Origin: Caldifarciminota bacterium UBA6260
GTDB taxonomy: Bacteria > Hydrothermota > 32-111
Assembly (NCBI GenBank): GCA_002441125.1
Contig: DJVI01000020.1
Span: forward strand, 41,013-105,012
Direction of reading: 5' to 3'
DNA length: 64,000 bases
Shown: positions 9,589 to 18,533 of the stretch, piece by piece
Position numbering within the stretch: the first letter of the stretch is position 1
How the letters are laid out: each line of letters starts with the position of its first letter
The notes under the pieces: model-generated
The model's database searches: none
The model's input: the letters and a program-made list of their open reading frames with translations, nothing else
What the model was told of the DNA's origin: nothing
Program-made: the position numbers and the translations under genes

Positions 9589-10594
9589 AATTCTATTTCT
9601 TATCGTTTATTTATTCTTTCTTTTAAAAGGTGAGAATATCAAGGTAACAGCTGTTGGTGATATAATGGTTGGGACAGTTTATCCTTCACTCTCCGTTCCG
9701 GAAGGTGATGGTTTCTACCTTTTTCAAGAAGCTGAATCTATAATCAAAAAGGGAGATATAAGGATAGGGAATCTTGAATCCGCTCTTTCAGATTCAGGTA
9801 GTTTGAGAAAAAATGTTGTTGAAGGGAAAAGTTATGCTTTCAGAACACCTGAAAAATATGTGAAATCTTTAAAGAATGCTGGTTTTAATATTTTAAATAT
9901 CGCTAACAACCATATAAGAGATTTTGGAGATATTGCAGTTTCAAGAACAAAGAAGGTACTTCTTGAAAATTCCATAAAGTACACAGGTTTTGTAAACGAT
10001 TATGGAGTTTTCAACATAAATGGAAAAAAGGTATGTGTAGTGGGTTTTTCAAATTACAGTTTTATGAATGACCTTACGGATCTTAAAAAGAGTTACCATC
10101 TCATAGATTCCATTTCAAAAGTATACGATATAGTGATAGTAACTTTCCATGGAGGTAAAGAAGGAAAAGATGGTATGCATGTGAAGGATCAGGATGAGTA
10201 TATGTTTGGTGAATACAGAGGGAACATTTACAGATTCGCACATACCGTAATAGATGCCGGAGCTAGTCTTGTAATAGGGCATGGACCACATGTTGTAAGA
10301 GGATTAGAATTATATAAAGGGAAACTCATCGCATATTCTTTAGGTAATTTTATGACATTTTCAGGTATAAACATATCTGGTGTTAACGGACTTGCCCCAA
10401 TCTTATATGTTGAAATTGATTCTTTAGGTAATTTTATCTCAGGGAAAATTTATCCTTTCAAACAGGTTAGATACAGAGGAGTAGTTTTTGACAAAGATTA
10501 TGAGGTTGTTAAATTGATCAAAAGTTTAAGTCAAAATGATTTTAAAGATAACCTTCTAAAAATAGATGATGATGGAACTATTAAGATAAAATGA
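9575..10594 (+). CDS. CapA/PgsA-like metallophosphatase-fold protein
   Basis: 339 residues with the PGA_cap fold: VGDIMVG near the N-terminus, GNLESAL, NIANNHIRDFG, VTFHGG, and a GHGPHVV block followed by YSLGNF. CapA proteins are membrane-anchored and linked to poly-gamma-glutamate or capsule production, but many family members have no known substrate. I place the start at a TTG (9575) because AAGGAG ends seven bases before it and the product then starts with a clean signal/anchor (MKKFKILFLIVYLFF). An in-frame ATG at 9557 lacks a ribosome site and would add six residues. It lies between a phosphoesterase and a glycosyltransferase. Confidence 0.8.
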   Translation: MKKFKILFLIVYLFFLLKGENIKVTAVGDIMVGTVYPSLSVPEGDGFYLFQEAESIIKKGDIRIGNLESALSDSGSLRKNVVEGKSYAFRTPEKYVKSLKNAGFNILNIANNHIRDFGDIAVSRTKKVLLENSIKYTGFVNDYGVFNINGKKVCVVGFSNYSFMNDLTDLKKSYHLIDSISKVYDIVIVTFHGGKEGKDGMHVKDQDEYMFGEYRGNIYRFAHTVIDAGASLVIGHGPHVVRGLELYKGKLIAYSLGNFMTFSGINISGVNGLAPILYVEIDSLGNFISGKIYPFKQVRYRGVVFDKDYEVVKLIKSLSQNDFKDNLLKIDDDGTIKIK

Positions 10595-11691
10595 TAAAAC
10601 TTTTATTAACTACTTCCTTCCCTCCATACAGGGGAGGGATTTCTCATTACCTTTACACTATTTTCAAAGAGTACAAATTTAATAATGAACTTGTCATTAT
10701 TACACAAACTCCACTCTTCACCCAACCTGAAGAGGATCTAACAATTTTTAAAAATATAATAAGGTCAAAGAATCTTCCACTTGAAGGGAAGTTACACAGG
10801 TTTGATTTCTATTTAAAAATTTTGAAGTTTTATTTTAAAAATAGAGGAAAAATAGATTATATATATACCGAATCTCTTATACCAACAACTATTTTTTCAT
10901 TCTTATACAAAATTTTTTATCCTAAAACAAAGATAGTTTGTTTTACCTATGGTAGTGAAGTTAACATTTATGACCCTTATATTAAAAGAAAGTTCAGATT
11001 TGTAAATCTTTTAAAAAAGTTCCTTCTTAGTAGAGTTGATAGGATAATAACTATAAGTTCATACACTGAAAAGATTTTGAAAAGTATAACAAAAAAAGAT
11101 GTTTATATAATTTCACCAAGGTATTATGGGGAAAGGTTTGAGGAGAAAGAGCATAAAAAAAAGGAAAAGATCATTTTGATATCTGTCGCTCAACTTACTC
11201 CAAGGAAAGGCCAACAGTATGTTTTAAAAGCTTTAAATTCTATAAAGGATGATTTAGATTTTTTATATTACATTGTTGGAAATGGAAGTTATAGGGAAAA
11301 TCTGGAGAAGTTGATAAAAAAATATAAACTCGATGGAAAAGTTTTGATTAAAACCGGTTTGAAGAATAGTGAAGTTTATCAACTTTACAAAGAATCCGAT
11401 ATATTCGTCTTACCGGTATTCTATCATAGGGGTGATTTTGAAGGTTTTGGAATAGTTTACCTTGAAGCTGGAGCTTTCAAATTACCTGTTATTGCAACAG
11501 GATCTGGTGGTTCAAAAGATATACTTATTGATGGTTTCAACTCTATTTTAGTTAAAGAAAAAGATTATAAAACTTTAAAGGATGCTATTTTGACTCTTTC
11601 AAGTGATAACATAAAAAGAGAGATACTTGGTGAAAATGGTTATAAAATGTCATTTTATAAAAAAGGTGACACATCTTTACTCACATTTTAA
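10591..11691 (+). CDS. GT4-type glycosyltransferase
   Basis: 366 residues with two Rossmann halves of GT-B type. Visible blocks are the donor-side start FPPYRGGISHYL, YGSEVNIYDP in the middle, VAQLTPRKGQ near residue 200, and the sugar-nucleotide site FEGFGIVYLEAG near 292 followed by VIATGSGGSKD. These are the hallmarks of family 4 retaining glycosyltransferases (EX7E motif). The acceptor is unknown; lipid or surface glycan is likely given the neighbouring uppP and CapA genes. It overlaps CapA by 4 bases and is the last gene of the operon. No terminator is obvious before the next promoter 6 bases away. Confidence 0.88.
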   Translation: MIKLLLTTSFPPYRGGISHYLYTIFKEYKFNNELVIITQTPLFTQPEEDLTIFKNIIRSKNLPLEGKLHRFDFYLKILKFYFKNRGKIDYIYTESLIPTTIFSFLYKIFYPKTKIVCFTYGSEVNIYDPYIKRKFRFVNLLKKFLLSRVDRIITISSYTEKILKSITKKDVYIISPRYYGERFEEKEHKKKEKIILISVAQLTPRKGQQYVLKALNSIKDDLDFLYYIVGNGSYRENLEKLIKKYKLDGKVLIKTGLKNSEVYQLYKESDIFVLPVFYHRGDFEGFGIVYLEAGAFKLPVIATGSGGSKDILIDGFNSILVKEKDYKTLKDAILTLSSDNIKREILGENGYKMSFYKKGDTSLLTF

Positions 11692-11696
11692 CAATA

Positions 11697-11725
11697 TTGA
11701 CTTTTGAAATTTTCTAAACTAAAAT
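11697..11725 (+). promoter_or_regulatory. Sigma70-type promoter of the sensor-mnmA operon
   Basis: TTGACT (11697-11702), 17 bases, TAAAAT (11720-11725), then 7 bases to the ATG at 11733. No Shine-Dalgarno sequence precedes that ATG, so a leaderless message is inferred. Confidence 0.55.
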
Positions 11726-11732
11726 ATAAATA

Positions 11733-13409
11733 ATGGCGAATGGGAATATAAAAAATCTATTCAAATCTTTTCTAATTTTTGTAACACTTTCTTTGATACT
11801 TTTATCTTTTGTTTACCTTATGACGAATATTTTACTTATAAAACTGGTTTATCAGAACCATATATCCAACACTAAAAATCTCATAGAGATTTCAAAAAAT
11901 GGTATAAACAACTGTTTGGAAAAGATGATAGAGGAACTTTCAGTTTACAGCAGAAATAAAGATATAATTCTTTTAAATGAAAAGGGGAAGTTTTTAATAG
12001 ATTCCATACAAAAAGTAAACAGTTACAGGTATTCGAATGTAACAAGGATAGATAAAAGTGGGAAAATAGTTTACACCGCTCCTTTTAACAAAGATGCTAT
12101 AGGTAAAAATGTTTTATATCAGGATCATAACAAAAAGTTGTTTAAGGATAAAAGAATAGTTATTTCAAAACCTTTTCTTGCAGTTCAAGGATACAAAGCT
12201 ATCGCTTTGGCAAGCCCGGTATTTAAGGATAAAAATTTTGATGGTGGTTTCACATACCTTCTCCCATTTTTAAGGATTTATAACGAGTACCTTTCATCTG
12301 TGAAACCTACAAAAAACTCTTTTTTGATAGTTTTCAACGGTGATGGTAAAATAGTTTATTCACCAGAATTTTTTAAAGAGTTTGATGACATTTCGAGTAT
12401 AAACAGGTTTTTCTTTATTGATGATACTTCTCTTGTTGACTCATCCGATAACTTCTCATCCTTGAGGTTAACATCTTTGAACTCATTCGGTGTTTTCAAA
12501 AAGAATGAAAAATTTTTGCTCATAAAATCTTTCATCGAGATTTATGGTCAAAAATGGTATATATACTGTTATTCACCTGAAAGTGAAGTTAAAAGTATTT
12601 TCAACTCTGTTTTCAGATGGCAGACAACTTTCATTATCCTAATTTTTATAATGATAATAATAGTTTCTATTTTTTTTGTAAAATACCTTCAGGAAAGGTT
12701 AAGTGAGGATATAGAAATTTTCAAAGAGATATTTGAAGAGAAGAATCTAACAGAATCTGAAAAAGATTTTTATGAAAAGATAGTTTCAGGTATAGTTAAA
12801 ACAAAAGATATTTTTCTTTTCACAATTAAAAGTGATGGGGAAATTTTCTTTTCCAATAGCAGAATAAGTTTTAAGAAAAATTTCTTCGATATAGTTGTTG
12901 AAGAAAAAGTTAACTTTGTTAAAGATACAATAAATTTTGTTGTTGAAAATGAAGTTTCAAAGATGGTATTTATACCTATAAAGGTTGGTAAAAATATTGT
13001 TAACATACTTTTCAACATATCTTCCTTCAAACACAAAAATAATATTTTTATCCTTATATTCGGTTTTGAGTATAACAGTGTTAAAGATTGGAAACTTTCC
13101 GAGGATATTTTTGCTGAACTTTTCTCCAAATGGTATGATGAAGAGAAACCTTTATGTGTTATAGATAAAAATGGAAAGATAGTTGCAAGAAACAAAATTT
13201 TTGAAGAGAATTTCAAACAGCAGAACATTTATGAAATTTTCAAAGATGAAAAAGAATTGAAAGTTAAAAATATTGTTGATAGAGTTAATTTTGATCTTGA
13301 AAATATAACACTTGAAACCACTATTGCAGGTAAAAATTATAACATCGTTTTTTCACCTTTTTACAACCAACTATTGAAAGTAGATTATATTTATGTAAAA
13401 TTTGAATGA
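11733..13409 (+). CDS. Membrane sensor: Cache-like extracytoplasmic domain plus PAS, no output domain
   Basis: 558 residues. Membrane segments near 13-38 and 299-321 frame an extracytoplasmic region with the pattern of a double Cache domain (VTRIDKSGKIVYTAPF near 105, then FLIVFNGDGKIVYSP near 200). The cytoplasmic half has a short linker, a region rich in Phe and Lys that may be a degenerate PAS, and a clearer PAS start near 475 (PLCVIDKNGKIVARN). No histidine kinase, GGDEF, EAL, PP2C or chemoreceptor output is visible before the stop. Whether a partner carries the output is unknown. It is the first gene of an operon with mnmA, whose start is one base after its stop. Confidence 0.7.
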   Translation: MANGNIKNLFKSFLIFVTLSLILLSFVYLMTNILLIKLVYQNHISNTKNLIEISKNGINNCLEKMIEELSVYSRNKDIILLNEKGKFLIDSIQKVNSYRYSNVTRIDKSGKIVYTAPFNKDAIGKNVLYQDHNKKLFKDKRIVISKPFLAVQGYKAIALASPVFKDKNFDGGFTYLLPFLRIYNEYLSSVKPTKNSFLIVFNGDGKIVYSPEFFKEFDDISSINRFFFIDDTSLVDSSDNFSSLRLTSLNSFGVFKKNEKFLLIKSFIEIYGQKWYIYCYSPESEVKSIFNSVFRWQTTFIILIFIMIIIVSIFFVKYLQERLSEDIEIFKEIFEEKNLTESEKDFYEKIVSGIVKTKDIFLFTIKSDGEIFFSNSRISFKKNFFDIVVEEKVNFVKDTINFVVENEVSKMVFIPIKVGKNIVNILFNISSFKHKNNIFILIFGFEYNSVKDWKLSEDIFAELFSKWYDEEKPLCVIDKNGKIVARNKIFEENFKQQNIYEIFKDEKELKVKNIVDRVNFDLENITLETTIAGKNYNIVFSPFYNQLLKVDYIYVKFE

Positions 13410-13410
13410 T

Positions 13411-14406
13411 ATGAAAAAAATTTTAGTTGGGGTTTCAGGTGGTGTTGATTCATTATCTGTGGTTCTCTATTTCAAAAATTTGAATTTCGAAGTTTTCCCA
13501 TATTTTTTGATACTATCTGAAAAAAATCTTATAGAAAAGGAAAAGGTTGTCCAACTTTACAAAGATCTGGGCTTTAAAATCATAGTTGAAGATAAAAGGG
13601 ATTATTTCAAAGAAAAAATAATAGATTACTTTATAAAAACTTACAGAGATGGAAGGACTCCAAACCCATGTGCTTTTTGTAACAGGTTAGTAAAATTTCC
13701 ACTCTTGGTTTCAAAAATGAAAGAGTTAGGTTTTAAGAAGTTTAGCACCGGTCATTATATAAGAGTTGATAGGGGATTTCTTTACAAAGGTAAAGATAAG
13801 AAAAAGGACCAATCTTACTATGTTTCAACTGTAAAGAAGGATGATTTAAAATTTTTTGAAAATTCTATAACATCCTTTCTTTCAAAAGATGAAATAAAAA
13901 AATTCGTTTCAGGTAACAATGTGGAAATCAAAGTTAAGGAAAGTCAGGATATATGTTTTATTAAGGATAACTATGTTGATTTTTTGAATGAGAATGGTTT
14001 TTTTGATGAAGAGGGAGAGATGGTTGATGATAATGGAAAAGTTTTAAAAAAACATTCAGGTTATTATAGATTCACTATAGGGCAGAATGTTAAAATAGGT
14101 GGTCTTGATGAAAAATATTTTGTGAAAAAGATAATACCTTTAAAAAATAGAATAGTTGTTTGTAAAAGGGATGGGTTGAAAGTAAAAGAGTTTTTATTAA
14201 CACCTTTGGAGATATTTTCAGATGAAAGAAAAGATCTTAAAGTTAAAATAAGGTATAGGAACGAAGAGGTAGAATGTGAAATAGAGGATTTTAAAGGTAA
14301 TATAAAAGTAATTACAAAAGATTACATATATGGTGTTACTCCTGGCCAGATTGGAGTTCTTTATAGAGATGATAAGGTTGTTCTTTCTGGAGTTATTGAA
14401 AAATAG
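13411..14406 (+). CDS. mnmA: tRNA-specific 2-thiouridylase MnmA
   Basis: Thiolates uridine 34 of tRNA-Lys, -Glu and -Gln. The 331-residue protein has the PP-loop GVSGGVDS at residues 6-13, the first catalytic Cys in TPNPCAFCNR near 90, and the second in SQDICFI near 183, followed by the beta-barrel tail (GVTPGQIGVLY). I chose the ATG at 13411, one base after the preceding stop; an in-frame TTG at 13402 would add three residues without support. Two of its substrates, tRNA-Lys(UUU) and tRNA-Glu(UUC), are encoded elsewhere in this window. Confidence 0.95.
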   Translation: MKKILVGVSGGVDSLSVVLYFKNLNFEVFPYFLILSEKNLIEKEKVVQLYKDLGFKIIVEDKRDYFKEKIIDYFIKTYRDGRTPNPCAFCNRLVKFPLLVSKMKELGFKKFSTGHYIRVDRGFLYKGKDKKKDQSYYVSTVKKDDLKFFENSITSFLSKDEIKKFVSGNNVEIKVKESQDICFIKDNYVDFLNENGFFDEEGEMVDDNGKVLKKHSGYYRFTIGQNVKIGGLDEKYFVKKIIPLKNRIVVCKRDGLKVKEFLLTPLEIFSDERKDLKVKIRYRNEEVECEIEDFKGNIKVITKDYIYGVTPGQIGVLYRDDKVVLSGVIEK

Positions 14407-14414
14407 GAGGTTTG

Positions 14415-16100
14415 ATGAACAGGGAAAGGTGGAGTTCAAGAGTTGCTTTTGTACTTTCAACTATAGGTTCAGCTGTTGGTCTTGGTAATGTGTGGAGATT
14501 TCCTTTTGTAGCTTACAGAAATGGAGGTGGAGCTTTCCTGATACCATACTTTGTCGCTCTTTTTGTTGCAGGTATTCCACTTCTTATAATGGAAACTGCC
14601 ATTGGGCAGAAGTTTCAGGGTTCAGCTGCAAAAACATTCTCATCAATTTCGAAAAGATGGGAGTGGCTTGGATGGTTCGCAATTTTTGTTGGAACCGTTA
14701 TCTGTTCATACTATGCTGTTGTTTTATCTTGGGCTTTAAACTATCTTTTCTTTTCTTTAAATCTTTCATGGAACATATCTGGAAGCGTAAATTTCTTCTT
14801 CAACGATTTTTTGAAAGTTTCTTCAACACCATTCGATTTTTCATATTTCAATCTGAATATTTTTATAGGTCTTCTTATAGTATGGTTCATAACAGGATTA
14901 GTTATAATAAAAGGTATTAAAACACTTGGTAAATTTAACACTTTTTTACTCCCTTTGTCATTTTTAATACTACTTATTTTACTTTTAAGAGGGATAACTT
15001 TAAAAGGTTCAATCCAAGGTGTTGAAAAATTCTTTACACCAGATTTTAAAAAGCTTCTCTCTTTCAATGTATGGGTTGAAGCTTTTTCACAGATATTCTA
15101 CACTCTCTCCTTGGGTTTTGGGATACTTATAGCTTATGCAAGTTATAGGGATGAAAAAACGGATATAGCCAACAACGCAAAGATAACAGGATTTACAAAC
15201 TCTCTCGTTGAGTTCGTCGCAGGGATAACAGTCTTTTCAACTGTTGGTTTTCTCGCATTTTCAAACAATGTTCCAATAGATTCTTTAAGTTTGGGTGGAC
15301 CTGGTCTTGCTTTTGTAACCTATCCTGAAGCAATCTCAAAGATTCCAGGATTTCCAAACATTTTTGGTGTTCTCTTTTTCTCTATGCTTTTATTTTTAGG
15401 TCTAACTTCACTTGTATCTTTGATTGAGGCAGTTGTAACAGGTTTAAAGGATAAATTTAACTTTTCAAGGAAAAAATCTGTCTTTATAATTGTTGGAATA
15501 GACCTTATTTTTGGTTTACTTTACTGTTTTGGAAGTGGTATTTTATGGCTTGATATAGTTGATCACTGGATTTTAACTTATGGACTTCTTATAGTAGGGC
15601 TTTTTGAAACTATTATAGTTGCATGGTTTTTTGGAAGTGACAGGTTAAGAAATTTTGTCAACTCAGTTTCAGAGATCAATGTTGATAGGTTTTTTGAGAT
15701 CTCTTTGAAATATCTGATCCCAACATTTTTGATAATTTTAATTTTGTTTTCTCTATTTGGTGAATTTAAAAAACCTTACGAAGGTTATCCTATAATTGCA
15801 AGGATTTTGGGAGGATTTTTGGTTGTATTTCTAACACTCCTTATTTCATTTTTTGTCAGTAACGGTAAAAACTGGAAAGATATTTCAAATGTTGGTAAAC
15901 TTTATCTGATCCTGCTTTTTGTTGTTACTTTCATTTATATTCTTTTTGAAAAGTATAAAGGAGTGAATTGGGGAGCTATCTTTTTCTTTTTAACAGGTTT
16001 TATTATTCTTGCCGGAAATATATCTTATTCGATTTATATCGCTATAAAAAATGAGAGAAAGAAATCTTTGAAAGATGAGATACCACCGACAACATTTTGA
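14415..16100 (+). CDS. Neurotransmitter:sodium symporter family transporter (SLC6/SNF)
   Basis: 561 residues with about 12 membrane helices. The first helix carries the unwound sodium/substrate site (AFVLSTIGSAVGLGNVWRFP), followed by the conserved NGGGAFLIPYF and IPLLIMETAIGQ. Bacterial members such as LeuT import amino acids with sodium; the exact substrate is not readable. Start: ATG at 14415, four bases after AGGAGG (14405-14410). A TTG directly upstream is too close to that site. It follows mnmA by 8 bases and faces the tRNA-Leu gene, whose 3' end is within a few bases of the stop. Confidence 0.93.
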   Translation: MNRERWSSRVAFVLSTIGSAVGLGNVWRFPFVAYRNGGGAFLIPYFVALFVAGIPLLIMETAIGQKFQGSAAKTFSSISKRWEWLGWFAIFVGTVICSYYAVVLSWALNYLFFSLNLSWNISGSVNFFFNDFLKVSSTPFDFSYFNLNIFIGLLIVWFITGLVIIKGIKTLGKFNTFLLPLSFLILLILLLRGITLKGSIQGVEKFFTPDFKKLLSFNVWVEAFSQIFYTLSLGFGILIAYASYRDEKTDIANNAKITGFTNSLVEFVAGITVFSTVGFLAFSNNVPIDSLSLGGPGLAFVTYPEAISKIPGFPNIFGVLFFSMLLFLGLTSLVSLIEAVVTGLKDKFNFSRKKSVFIIVGIDLIFGLLYCFGSGILWLDIVDHWILTYGLLIVGLFETIIVAWFFGSDRLRNFVNSVSEINVDRFFEISLKYLIPTFLIILILFSLFGEFKKPYEGYPIIARILGGFLVVFLTLLISFFVSNGKNWKDISNVGKLYLILLFVVTFIYILFEKYKGVNWGAIFFFLTGFIILAGNISYSIYIAIKNERKKSLKDEIPPTTF

Positions 16101-16102
16101 AT

Positions 16103-16186
16103 TGGTGCCGGGGAGGGGACTTGAACCCCTACGGGAAGCCCACACGCCCCTCAAACGTGCGCGTCTGCCAGTTTCGCCACCCCGGC
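16103..16186 (-). tRNA. tRNA-Leu(GAG)
   Basis: The reverse strand folds as a class II tRNA: acceptor stem GCCGGGG/CCCCGGC, D-arm, anticodon loop TTGAGGG with anticodon GAG on stem CACGT/GCGTG, long variable arm, and T-arm with GGTTCAAGTCC. The 3' CCA is encoded (16105-16103). Nearly all stem pairs are G-C, in sharp contrast to the surrounding AT-rich DNA. Confidence 0.95.
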
Positions 16187-16189
16187 AAA

Positions 16190-16262
<73 letters not shown>

Positions 16263-16273
16263 TTAAAGTAAAA

Positions 16274-16301
16274 ATAATACGAAAAAAAATTTAAATGTCA
16301 A
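16274..16301 (-). promoter_or_regulatory. Promoter of the tRNA-Phe/tRNA-Leu unit
   Basis: Reverse strand TTGACA (16301-16296), 16 bases, TATTAT (16279-16274). The expected start site is about five bases upstream of the mature tRNA-Phe 5' end. Confidence 0.7.
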
Positions 16302-16323
16302 TAGTTTCTTTGAAAGATTATAC

Positions 16324-16353
16324 TTGACAATAGATGTTTGTTAAGTTTATTAT
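16324..16353 (+). promoter_or_regulatory. Promoter of the subtilase-like/BNR gene pair
   Basis: TTGACA (16324-16329), 18 bases, TATTAT (16348-16353), then 6 bases to the ATG at 16360. It is back to back with the tRNA promoter. No ribosome site is present, so a leaderless mRNA is inferred. Confidence 0.6.
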
Positions 16354-16359
16354 GTAATT

Positions 16360-18522
16360 ATGAAAAAAATTTTCAGTTTTTTACCTTTTATAATATTTTT
16401 AAATATTTTGGGAATCAACTTGGATAAAATTGACCCAACCATATTATCATATTTTTCTGAAGATTTAGGTAAAAAATTTTATTTAAAGGAAAATTTTGTA
16501 AAATTCAATATTGATCATTTTGAGGATGAGACAATTTTATCGTACGATTTTTATTTAAAAAGGAATAGTAAAGAGTTTCTTCCAGTTATTTTGAAAGGTG
16601 ATGTTGAAAGGTTAAAAGATTTTCTTTCCCAGAGTGTTAAAATAACAGATTCTATAATTACAGGTTATATAGATTTTTCAACTTTGAAAGAGATTTCAGA
16701 TTCAAACTTTTTAATATTCTGTGAAATTTCAAAACCTGTATTCCAATCATCAGATAGCGCAGCTTACTTAACAAGGATATCTCAGATGGTTGGTATGGGA
16801 TATGATGGTGATGGAGTAAATATAGGATTTATAGATGATGGTTTTTTACCTTCACTTCCTATTTTTAAAAAAGATAACATTTCAAAATTTAAACTTATTT
16901 GGAACCAGAAAAGTTTTTCATCTTCCCCTCCGCAAAATTTTGGTTATGGAGAGGAAGTTGATTCTTTTGAAGTTTTAAACTATACTAACATTGATGATAT
17001 AAAAGGTCACGGGACATCACTTCTTTCTATACTATCATCAGAATCATATTTTCATGAAGGACTTATAAAAAAATCAAAAATAGTTGCTGTAAACACTTAC
17101 CTTAACACAAAAAATCTTCTTGATGGAATAAAATATATTGTAGATAGGTTTGAGTATTTTGAAAACCCTTTTGTTCTTTTTATGCCTTTAAACTATTTTT
17201 GGGGTCTCCATTCAGGCGAAGATCTTTTTGAAGATGGAATAAAGAAACTATTTCCTTTAACATCCTTAAAAAGGGGTATATCTGTTCCTGCCGGGAATTT
17301 GGGTAATATGAAATTGTATTCGAAAGTTTATGATAACTTTCTTGCAAAAGGTGAAGATCTCTTTTCAAACAGTTCTGTGCTTTTCTTAACTGATAGTTCA
17401 AAAAGTTTTGATCTCGATATATCTTGTAAAGATGATCTATCTTTGAGGTTTTTTGTTGTCTCTGATGGGAATCTTTTTATTTCAGAATGGATAGATTTGA
17501 AAGAAATTCCAGTTTTTAATTTTTCAGAGAGAGATTTCTTTTTAGGATTTGGATACAATAAGGATAAGAATTCTTCACATCTCCTTTTCGAACATCAAAG
17601 CAAAAATTATCTTGGTATTCAGTTTTTTAAAACTGACAAAGAAAATCCAGTTGAATTGTTTATAGCGAGAGGTGGAACCTTTGTAAAGCCATCATATGAG
17701 AATTTTTATGATGGTGAGAGAAAGAAAACTCTATGTTCTCCCGCATCGATAGAAAATGTTATTTCTTCTGGTTCCTATCTTTCAAGAAGGAACACATATG
17801 TTTTTGTAAGTGAAGACACACTTTTTACTATTTCTTCATTTAACTCTAAAGATGATGATATTTTAAAACCTGACATATACTCTCCGGGGAAATATATTCT
17901 ATCATACAGGGTTGGGAATGATGGAATAAGTTATAAAGATTCTTTTGGATTTTTTCTCGGTACAAGCTATTCATCTATATTTACGGGAGTTGCACTTGTT
18001 CAACTCTTGCAGGCTGACTCAAATCTAAATGTGAAACAGCTCTATGAACTTATAAAAAAAGGCGCTGATGTTGTTTCAACAGGATATTTTGACCAGATAA
18101 CAGGTTATGGTTTTTTGAATGTTTTCAGAAGTTTAAAAAGCCAATCTGTAAGAAAAAACGAAATCCTTTTTCGGGTAGAAAAAAAGAAAAACTATGTAAA
18201 GATTTTTCTTAACGATTTAAAATACACAATAGTTGATTGTTATAACATGACAACTTCAAATTATACAGAGGTTTTTAAAAATTTTGCTATTGACAAAAAA
18301 CCAAAAATAGGCAAAAATAAATATATCGTAAAAATATTAAACGAGTTGGGAGAAAAAGAAGAGATGATGGTTGATGTTGATTTCTCTACAAATATTTCAA
18401 TTTCAAACAAGGGATATCTCTTTGATTTAACTGGAAGAGATGTTTTAGGAAGTAAAATTAAAAAGGGAATATATTTTGAAATTTTAGAAGGGAAAAAATT
18501 CAAAAAGATAGTTAAATTCTAA
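16360..18522 (+). CDS. Secreted subtilisin-like (S8) protease with C-terminal sorting-like tail
   Basis: 720 residues beginning with a signal peptide (MKKIFSFLPFIIFLNILG). The S8 triad is readable though diverged: Asp159 in FIDDGF, His217 in GHGTS, Ser536 in GTSYSS, with an oxyanion-hole Asn in PAGNLG near 311. About 200 residues between His and Asn and a large insert before the Ser make the catalytic domain longer than usual. The last 40 residues (YLFDLTGRDVLGS, KKGIYF) match the pattern of type A T9SS sorting tails found in Bacteroidota and relatives. It begins a two-gene unit with another exported protein 11 bases downstream. Substrate unknown; activity is likely but the diverged motifs leave room for a pseudoenzyme. 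Confidence 0.8.
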   Translation: MKKIFSFLPFIIFLNILGINLDKIDPTILSYFSEDLGKKFYLKENFVKFNIDHFEDETILSYDFYLKRNSKEFLPVILKGDVERLKDFLSQSVKITDSIITGYIDFSTLKEISDSNFLIFCEISKPVFQSSDSAAYLTRISQMVGMGYDGDGVNIGFIDDGFLPSLPIFKKDNISKFKLIWNQKSFSSSPPQNFGYGEEVDSFEVLNYTNIDDIKGHGTSLLSILSSESYFHEGLIKKSKIVAVNTYLNTKNLLDGIKYIVDRFEYFENPFVLFMPLNYFWGLHSGEDLFEDGIKKLFPLTSLKRGISVPAGNLGNMKLYSKVYDNFLAKGEDLFSNSSVLFLTDSSKSFDLDISCKDDLSLRFFVVSDGNLFISEWIDLKEIPVFNFSERDFFLGFGYNKDKNSSHLLFEHQSKNYLGIQFFKTDKENPVELFIARGGTFVKPSYENFYDGERKKTLCSPASIENVISSGSYLSRRNTYVFVSEDTLFTISSFNSKDDDILKPDIYSPGKYILSYRVGNDGISYKDSFGFFLGTSYSSIFTGVALVQLLQADSNLNVKQLYELIKKGADVVSTGYFDQITGYGFLNVFRSLKSQSVRKNEILFRVEKKKNYVKIFLNDLKYTIVDCYNMTTSNYTEVFKNFAIDKKPKIGKNKYIVKILNELGEKEEMMVDVDFSTNISISNKGYLFDLTGRDVLGSKIKKGIYFEILEGKKFKKIVKF

Positions 18523-18533
18523 TTGGAGGTTTT

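Noticed and set aside
14492..14920. 142-codon open frame inside the SLC6 gene
   Set aside because: It is a shifted-frame shadow rich in Cys and Phe without a start signal; the transporter frame is unambiguous.
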